A stretch of DNA of 64,000 nucleotides from Euphorbia lathyris (lineage: Eukaryota; Streptophyta; Magnoliopsida; Malpighiales; Euphorbiaceae): positions 17,894,501 through 17,958,500 of the forward strand of contig NC_088916.1 of NCBI RefSeq assembly GCF_963576675.1, written 5' to 3'. Numbering within the stretch: the stretch's first letter is position 1; every line of letters begins with the position of its first letter. A program made the position numbers and the translations under genes. This document shows positions 56,901-64,000 of this stretch, one piece after another. The notes beneath the pieces were generated by a model. It did not search any database. It had not been told where the DNA came from and worked only from the letters and a program-made list of their open reading frames with translations.

Positions 56901-58746
56901 GGAGAGATCATGTGTGACACATTTCTTATAGTGTGACGAGCCTTATTGTGTGACAAGGACCAATTTTATAATTAACCAAAAGAAGGTGGCAAATTTGTAA
57001 ATAAAAGAAAAGAGAAAATTGTTTTATTTTTTTTCTTTAAAATGCATTTTCCCGACTTTTCCAACCTCCTTTTTCAAAAAAATTTATACTGTTGGACTCG
57101 TCTTAACTAAACGGTCATTTTAAGATCCATGAAGCTGAAGTAAAAAAAATTCCGGTGAACGAAATCCGGGTGGGCGTTTTCCGGCAAACAAAAAAGTGTC
57201 CAGAAAATTCTCAACAAATTCCAGAAAATGTAAAACATTATTCTAAGAAACTTTAATTCTTGGGTCGAAGCAATATTTCTTACGGTTTAGTCCCAATAAA
57301 ACTTTTTCCTTAATTTTATCCATTTTACATGCTTCAAAAATTTATTGGGTAAAAACTGTAAGTAATCTCGCTTTAAGACAAGAATTAAAGTTTCTTAAAA
57401 TAATGTTTTACATGTTTTGGAATTTTTTGATAATTTTCTGAACACGTTTTTTGTCCTACTTACGTTGTTCCAAATCAATGTACCATTTGTTCCAACATAA
57501 TAATTATATTGTTCCAACAGAAAATTGTTTTATTTCTTTTATTTAAAATACATTTTTCTGACATTTATAACCTCGTTTTTCGAAAAATTTGATACTATTA
57601 GACTCGTCTAAATTAGACAGTCATTTTAAGATCCCTGAAGCTCAAGTAAAAAAATTCCGGTGAACGAAATCCGAGTTGGCATTTTCTGGCAAGGAAAAAA
57701 GTGCCCTGAAAATTCTAAAAAAATTCTAAAAAACGTAAAACATTATTCTAAGAAACTTTAATACTTGGGTCGAAGCGGGATTTCTTACGGTTTAGTCCCA
57801 ATAAAATTTGTTCCTTAATTTTATCCATTTTACACGCTTCAACAATTTATTGGGTCAAAACTGTAAGGAATTTCGCTTTGAGCCAAGAATTAAAGTTTCT
57901 TAAAATGATGGTTTACATGTTTTCGAATTTTTTGATAATTTTTTGGGTACGTTTTTTTTCCTACTTACATTGTTCCAAATCAGTGTACCATTTGTTCCAA
58001 ATCAGTGTACCATTTGTTCCAACATAATACTTGTATTGTTCCAACAGAAAAATGTTTTATTTCTTTTCTTTAAAATATATTTTTCTGACATTTCTAACTT
58101 TGTTTTTCGAAAAATTTTATACTATTAGACGTCTAAATTAGACGGTCATTTTAAGATCCCTGAAGTTCAAGTAAAAAAAATTCCGGTGAACGTAATCCGG
58201 GTGGGCGTTTTTTGGCGAGAAATTAAGTGCTCAGAAAATTCTCAAAAAATTTCAGAAAATGTAAAACATTATTCTAAGAAACTTTAATTCTTGGGTCGAA
58301 GCAGGATTTCTTACGGAAAAAGTTTTATTGGGACTAAACCGTAATAAATCCTGTTTCGACCCAAGAATTAAAGTTTCTTAGAATAATGTTTTACATTTTC
58401 TGGAATGTTTTTAGAATTTTCTGGGTACTTTTTTTCTCGCCGGAAAACGCCCACTAGGATTCCATTCACCGGAAATTTTTTTAATTGAGCTTCAGGGATC
58501 TTAAAATAATCGTCTAATTTAGACGAGTCTAATAGTATAAAAATTTTTGAAAAACGATGTTAGAGATGTCGGAAAAATGTATTTTAAAGAAAATAAATAA
58601 AACAATTTTCTCTACCATCTCTTTCATTTTATTTACCAATTTGTCACCTTCCCCTTTTTAATTATCATCAAAACTACGTAGTTTTGTTATGTCACACAAT
58701 AAGTTCATTGTCACAACTTAAACCCTGGTCACGCTGGATCTCACTC
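56901..58746. mobile_element. (TA)n-flanked non-coding element B
   Basis: Left end GGAGAGATCATGTGTGACAC; right end CGCTGGATCTCACTC, the inverse of element A's left end. It carries the same modules (forward near 57248, 57756 and 58276; reverse near 57380, 57885 and 58362), so A and B form one large imperfect palindrome as well as smaller ones inside. Both contain AAACTACGTAGTTTT at their outer ends (55252 and 58670). No coding frame of note. Confidence 0.65.
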
Positions 58747-58795
58747 ATATATATATATATATATATATATAGATATATATATATATACATATTAG
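58747..58795. repeat. (TA)n tract, right boundary
   Basis: About 45 bp of TA repeats with one GA interruption directly after element B. Confidence 0.9.
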
Positions 58796-59741
58796 TAGAT
58801 TACAGAACACGTTAGGTTTCCAACTTTCTTTTCCTAACAATTTGTGATGCCTGCCTCTCTTCACTGACATCCGGTGAATGCTTCAGTCTCCAGCCACAAG
58901 TCTTTTGTTGATTTAATTTTCCACTTAAATTGTCCTTTTGCCTCTTTTTCCTGTCCATGAGATTCAGCTTCAGTCGGTTACACTCATTTATCCGAAACTG
59001 CGAGCCTAAGAAATTCTAGGAAATTAGGTATTGATTTTGAGAGACCATGAGATTCGACGGCTTTTGTACTCTGGTAGACTGTTAGTAGTTCTTTTTTCTA
59101 GGATAGTGATGCTTTCCTTTAATCTAGAACTCATGTAGTTGCTTTTAATATGCTTTATTCCTTTGGTATATAAAATAATAAATAATAGGCTATCAATCTA
59201 AACCAGGTTAATTATGGTCTTTAAATTATTTTAAATCAAAGACTAATGAACAAGATACTAATTCTATTGTTGTTTAAGTTGAATTGAATGTTTTAATTTA
59301 TTTGTTATTTGGAATTGAATTTTTTTATTTTGTTTGTAAGTTTTGGATTTTAGACTTTTGATGTTATCTTGTTGAATTTGTTTTGTTAGTTTGTATTGGA
59401 TTTTATTTTTTCATATGCAGTTATGTATGTTTTTATTTTCTTTTTCATTTTGTTTAGTTGAATATTTTTTTAGTATGAAGTTGCAAAATTAATTGGGTTA
59501 GCTAGGTTGACATGTTCAACCCGCTTTTTAAACGAATCGTGCCGAGTCGACCCATTTATTAAATGGGTTGGGATAAATGGGTCACCTGAGTAAGTCGACA
59601 CGACACGTTTACAACCCGCAAACCCATATTGACACCCCTAGATAAAATTGAGAGAAATCTCTTTAAAATTGTACTCAATCTCAACAACAGTAAAAAATCC
59701 TAAAATTCAGAAAAAATTTATAATCTTAAAATTCAGTGATT

Positions 59742-60041
59742 CTATAAACGAGGATTTAGAGCAACTTCAATAAAAAGAACAGTGCTGGAAGCCTCTTCTC
59801 TGATCATAAACATAAACGGATGATTTGCTATAAAACTTCGTTGAGACGGCTCCGTAAAAGGCACTGTGTCTCCATAACTCATTTCAAATACATTGACGGC
59901 AATTGCAATTGTGCCTTCCTCGTTTACTTCGATAGAACATTTCTGAAATCCGTTCGACACATAAAGTACTCCTAAAGTTTCAATCATCTCATCAATCTCA
60001 GCTTTCTCGCTATCAAAAGGCAAATCCAATCCGAGTTTCAT
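59742..60041 (-). pseudogene. Plant serpin C-terminal fragment, left arm
   Basis: From ATG 60041: MKLGLDLPFDSEKAEIDEMI, LYVSNGFQKCSIEVNEEGT (hinge), a reactive-centre-loop region, FIANHPFMFMIREEASSTVL and a C-terminal LNPRL with a stop at 59742. This follows the last third of plant serpins, suicide inhibitors of proteases in which the hinge E-E-G-T precedes the loop. The usual Ala-rich hinge is here IAIAV, so inhibitory action is doubtful. The N-terminal two thirds of the gene are missing: the frame starts at the palindrome centre. Confidence 0.8.
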
Positions 60042-60098
60042 GATGCTCGCACAAGCATATTTTATGTGAGACATCAGCATATTGGAGACAAGCATCGT

Positions 60099-60431
60099 GC
60101 GAGCATGATGAAACTCGGATTGGATTTGCCTTTTGATAGCGAGAAAGCTGAGATTGATGAGATGATTGAAACTTTAGGAGTACTTTATGTGTCGAACGGA
60201 TTTCAGAAATGTTCTATCGAACGGATTTCAGAAATGTTCTATCGAAGTAAACGAGGAAAGCACAATTGCAACTGCCGTCAATGTATTTGAAATGAGTTAT
60301 GGAGACACAGTGCCTTTTACGGAGCCGTCTCAATGAAGTTTTATAGCAAATCATCCGTTTTTGTTTATGATCAGAGAAGAGGGTTCTGGCACTGTTCTTT
60401 TTATTGGAGCTGCTCTAAATCCTCGTTTATA
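60099..60431 (+). pseudogene. Plant serpin C-terminal fragment, right arm
   Basis: Inverted twin of 59742-60041. A 25-bp tandem duplication (CGGATTTCAGAAATGTTCTA repeated near 60195 and 60220) shifts the frame, and a TGA near 60333 stands where the left arm has CGA. After it the reading is [20 protein letters not shown] and ALNPRL. The [14 protein letters not shown] end here is nearer to the usual serpin consensus than in the left arm. Confidence 0.8.
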
Positions 60432-60710
60432 GAATCACTGAATTTTAAGATTATAAATTTTTTCTGAATTTTAGGATTTTTTACTGTTGTTGAGATTGAG
60501 TACAATTTTAAAGAGATTTCTCTCTATTTTATCATTGTATTGTTCCGAGAGTATTTTAGAATTTATCGATAGAGTTCTCAAAAATGAATTCCAAATCTCT
60601 CCGAGTATTATTTACTATTCCAAGGTTTAAACCAATTTGATGTTTTTATTCTTTTATTATGATACATTAAGCCTTTTGACCACTTATATAGATTTACATA
60701 TTGAGAGGAA

Positions 60711-62423
60711 AAAGGGTTTATTGCATAAAAATTGAGGACTCGATGTACAAATAAAAGAATCATCATTAAGGACTAAATGTGTGAAACAAAAGAAAAAGAG
60801 TTTTCTTTCACCTCCCGGTGTTCTAGGGAACTTCATTTGCTTGTATCTGTGAGCTTACTGATATCTCTTCAAGTAGACCTTGCAATTTCGTATTCCCGGC
60901 CGTTGTGTTTGTGTTGTGTCATTTCGGGTTTATGTTAAAAAGAGTAAACCCAAATCCAATCCAAAAACTTTTATGTTACATTCGTGTTAATCTGTTCGGG
61001 TTACATGTGATTTTGTTATGCATATATATTAATGATAACTTTTAAAAATATAAGAATATATGATAATATTTCATTTTTAAATTAGTATGTTATATGTTAA
61101 AAATAACCATAGAAAAATACACTAATATTATATTAGAGAGTAATGTCTCGTGTTTATAACAATTTAAGAGGTTCGAATCATGTTTGCAAGTAATAATTAC
61201 AATTTTATTATATTTATTAATAAAGTAATATATAAAAACACGAGAGAATATAACAATAATTTTAGAAATTCGTGTCATTTCGTATCGTTTTTTGGTTAGC
61301 ATATCAACCTTAACCCAATCCAAAATTTGCGTGTCAGTTTCGTTCAACAAAAAATGACACATTACTAACTAAGCTAAAATCAAACACAAGTTGCTTGTCG
61401 ATTTAATGTCACGTGTAATTTTACCACCTCTAGTTTCAAGGAATGATTGTACAAACCATTGTCAAACTAGACGAGACATGTCGAGAGTTAAAACATGCGG
61501 CTTCTATTATGGGTTATTTATTCTACATTCTACAACAAAATGGAAAACGTGATATAGTTTTTGCAGCTAGCTTGTACATTACGGTAATATAGTGTTCAAT
61601 GAGTCCATTCCTAAAGCAACATAGTAGATAATCCCATGTCTAAGGGTTACAAGTTGTTTTACGCATTTCGAAGGCCCGAGAAAGGTTCTTTACGCCTCCC
61701 TTCTTCTCTTCTATGATATTTATCAATGATGAATAAGGATGGTGAATTTATAAATATATAATTAACGAAAGAGAAACGAAAATATTTAATTGGAAGAAGT
61801 TTTTAGAAGAGGAAAAGAATTTGTAAATACAAAATTACGTTTCTTATAAGCTAGGAAAACTACTTCTAAGAAAAGTTACAATTTGTATTAGCGAGTGAAA
61901 TTACTTGAATTTGTATCCGTCTCAGGAATATTCATGTAATTACTATTACTTAAATTTGTTGACCAGTACTATTGTGGGAATTTGACTAAGGAATATATTA
62001 TTCAATAAGAAGTCTTTTGGTAAGGAAAGAAAGATGGAGGACCTAGTTAATTAAATAATTAAAATTAATTAATTAAATTAATTATTGAATTAAATAAAAA
62101 AATTCTAAAAAAATATTTATGCTCAAACCAATTTGGGCCGGATAGATTGGTCGTGTGTGTGCATATGGTGGCCAAAAGTCAAACAAACATCATATATGTC
62201 CTTATGCTTCCACAAGAATGTATACCTCTTGGAGTACATTCTAATAGTATGAAATACCACCATTCCTTTAAGTGACAAAATTCATATATGAGATTACTTT
62301 AACATATTTAACATATTTACTCAACCTAGTACATATCTAGACTGATTTTGTGTGACCTTCCCAAAATACCTTTAATATATATAACACTTATAAATTTTTT
62401 AGGCTTTCGTCTTTCTCCCTCTC
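60711..62423. other. Gene-free AT-rich DNA
   Basis: No gene, repeat or element end recognised. The few short frames (for example 61090-61362 minus) have AT-rich, low-complexity composition and no domain signal. Confidence 0.5.
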
Positions 62424-62431
62424 GTCCGACT

Positions 62432-63058
62432 TCGCAGATTTCGCAATATGCGATGTCTACGAAGATAATGTTTGATTTACTAGATGATTTTAATTCGCAG
62501 ATTTCGCAATATGCGAAGTCTGCGAAGATAAAAGATGTGTTTTTAAGCATTTTTATCTTCGCATATTACAAAATATGCGAAGTGCTAAATAACAAAAAAA
62601 AAGGCATAACAACAAGAGATTCTAACATTAAAATCGTAACATTATCAAAATTTACAACAATGCCACAATAACAACATTAAAATCATAACATTATCAAAAT
62701 TTACAGCAAGATTGCCACAATAAACTCCTAACAAATCATTTCAAAGTAAATGTGACGAATTTTGATGGGAATTTCTCCCTGTATCAGAAGGAAAGTTATC
62801 TCCTCTACATCTTAGTACACCGCTTTCCTGAAAGGGATGTTATGTATTCAACCACCTTCAGAAAAATTTAATCGTGTTAGGAAAATAAAAGACGTTTTGG
62901 CTTCGCGAAAAGATGATTTTGCGAAGTCTGCGAATAGAAATGTGCAAGGAAGATGATGATTTTGCTTCGCGAAAAGAGGATTTCGCGAAGTCTGCAAGGA
63001 GTAATGTGACGATTTTACTTCGCAAAAACGAATTACAAGAAGTCTGCGAAGGGAAAAA
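62432..63058. repeat. Six GCGAAG-type imperfect palindromes
   Basis: Units near 62430, 62494, 62551, 62898, 62962 and 63014 share the pattern CTTCGC...TTTCGC(G)AAGTCTGCGAA. Each is self-complementary (CTTCGC with GCGAAG). The CpG-rich words stand out from the AT-rich surroundings. The last unit ends at the start of the gypsy fragment. Nature unknown. Confidence 0.7.
62624..62724. repeat. 49-bp tandem duplication
   Basis: Two copies of a unit starting AACATTAAAATC(G/A)TAAC and ending TTGCCACAATAA or TGCCACAATAAC, with a small insertion in the second. Confidence 0.85.
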
Positions 63059-63060
63059 TC

Positions 63061-64000
63061 ATGGAGTATCTGTTGAACCCAGGAAGACAAGTACCTTATT
63101 CCTTCAAGATTAGAGCATTGAACTTCTTATTGATGGAAGGTGACTTGTACCGCAAAAATGTAGATGGACTTTTGCTGAAATGCTTAGGATTTCCAGACAA
63201 CATGGAAGTTATGAAACAAGTCCATAAAGGAGTATGTGGAGCTCATCAGGCAGGCATCAAGATGAAGTGGCTCATAAGGAGACATGGATACTTCTGGCCA
63301 TTTATGTTGAAGGATTGTATGTCTTATGCAAAAGGATGCCGCCAATATCAAAGATATGGGTAGATTCAAAGAGTCCATGCAGATGAGATGCACGCAGTCG
63401 TCAAGCCATGACCCTTCAGAGGATGGGCAATTGATTTGATAGGGAAAATTTATCCCGCATCATCAAAAGGGCACAGCTTTATGATCGTGACAATAGACTA
63501 CTTCACAAAATGGGTGGAGGCCTTACCAATGAAGAAAGTGGACCAGATAGATGTTGTGAAGTTCATCAAGGAGAACATCATTCACATGTATGGGATCCTT
63601 AGTCAATTACTACAGACCAAGGAACCATGTTCACTAGAGAAGAGATGAAGGACTTCATGGAAGATTATGGAATCAAGTTGTTGCACTCTACCCCTCATTA
63701 TCCACAAGCTAATGGTCAAGCCAAGGCTTCCAACAAAGTTCTCATCAACATCCTTGAAAAGATGATCGAAGATAATCCCAGGGAATGGCATGTCTTACTT
63801 TCAGTAACTTTATGGGCACACAGAACATAAAAAATGAGTGCCACAGGCGTCAGTCCTTTCTCGTTAACATATGGACATGATGTCATGCTTCCTTTGGAGG
63901 TAGTAGTGCCGTCCTTCAGAGTAGCCAGACAAAATGAACTCACTCTAGTAGAATACACAGAAGCTATATGATGATGGAACTTGAAGAGTCTGATGAAACC
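63061..64000 (+). pseudogene. Ty3/gypsy pol fragment: H2C2 finger and integrase
   Basis: Reads HKGVCGAHQAGIKMKWLIRR and YAKGCRQYQRYG (H2C2 zinc finger of gypsy integrase), a TAG at 63361, then GWAIDLIGKIYPASSKGHSF and FTKWVEALPMKKVD (integrase core, first Asp). After a one-base shift near 63594 it continues with a TAG and a TDQG-type second Asp region, then HSTPHYPQANGQAKASNKVL; the Glu usually found after NGQ is here Lys. TAA at 63828-63830 and further stops follow. It continues past the window end, so length and LTRs are unknown. It is inactive as seen. Confidence 0.85.

Larger units (their letters stand above)
54861..59640. mobile_element. hAT-like non-autonomous element, 4.8 kb
   Basis: TAGGGCTGTCAATATGG at 54861 and CCATATTGACACCCCTA ending at 59640 are inverted repeats with one mismatch. 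An 8-bp TSD GATAAAAT lies at 54853-54860 and 59641-59648, as for hAT elements. Subterminal regions are rich in AACCCGT / ACGGGTT and TAACCCAT words. The right arm of the inverted repeat has the empty site (ATTTTATC once, near 60525). There is no transposase. The interior is largely the two TA-flanked elements at 55188-58746. Confidence 0.85.
54730..60710. repeat. Inverted duplication around a serpin fragment
   Basis: The left arm (about 54730-54860 plus 59641-60053, split by the hAT element) is the reverse complement of the right arm (about 60097-60710). The centre has a spacer of about 43 bp (60054-60096). Matching ends are CATCAAATTGGTTTAAACC on the left and GGTTTAAACCAATTTGATG on the right. 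Each arm carries the same serpin piece. Confidence 0.9.

Noticed and set aside
62348..62671. Plus-strand frame of 107 codons with repeated SQISQYA
   Set aside because: It is a translation of the GCGAAG palindromic repeats; no domain and no continuation.

Overview
This is a stretch of eudicot plant nuclear DNA. It is AT-rich and built almost entirely from nested transposable elements and broken gene pieces. Evidence for a plant: Ty1/copia polyproteins whose primer-binding sites match plant initiator-tRNA-Met, an Au-type SINE, CACTA, MULE and hAT elements with target-site duplications (TSDs) of the expected lengths, and relics of a CFIm25-like gene, a 4-coumarate-CoA-ligase-like exon and a plant serpin. 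I see no intact host gene, rRNA, tRNA or CRISPR. Species and chromosome position cannot be told.

Layout. 0.3-2.1 kb: two 5'-truncated LINE 3' ends. 2.7-8.2 kb: a young Tnt1-like copia element (minus strand) with near-identical 568-bp LTRs plus an extra truncated gag/PBS piece outside its 3' LTR. 8.2-10.4 kb: unclassified LTR-like sequence. 10.4-15.0 kb: an old copia element with 163-bp LTRs (TSD TCTTC). Part of it and its flank recur at 48.2-50.3 kb. 15.9-32.35 kb: a copia element (TSD GTTTT) carrying a truncated CACTA element and, inside its gag, a second 9.5-kb copia element with 1.86-kb LTRs (TSD CTATT). 32.6-37.6 kb: a complete CACTA transposon (TSD AAT) holding a copia 3' fragment. 40.85-47.7 kb: exons of a CFIm25-like (CPSF5/NUDT21) gene or pseudogene, with a 6.0-kb MULE (9-bp TSD) sitting in an intron. 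51.0 kb: Au-type SINE (17-bp TSD). 52.8-53.8 kb: solo LTR (TSD TTATG). 54.3 kb: orphan 4CL-like exon. 54.5 kb: tRNA-type SINE. 54.86-59.64 kb: hAT-like element (8-bp TSD) that itself contains two (TA)n-flanked non-coding elements built of inverted modules. 59.7-60.7 kb: serpin fragments as an inverted repeat. 62.4-63.06 kb: GCGAAG palindromic repeats. 63.06-64 kb: broken Ty3/gypsy integrase running off the window.

How the parts relate. The nesting gives an insertion order: outer copia before inner copia; serpin inverted duplication before the hAT insertion; hAT before the TA-targeted elements; short-LTR copia before the 2.16-kb duplication. Nearly every premature stop in the transposon ORFs can be explained by one C-to-T or G-to-A change (CAG/CAA/CGA/TGG to stop), the pattern expected from deamination of methylated cytosine in silenced DNA.

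The least ordinary items are the zf-GRF gene carried by the MULE, the (TA)n-targeting hairpin-rich elements, the GC-rich double hairpin in the inner copia leader, and the serpin palindrome with the hAT element in only one arm. All family calls are from reading motifs by eye; no database search was possible.
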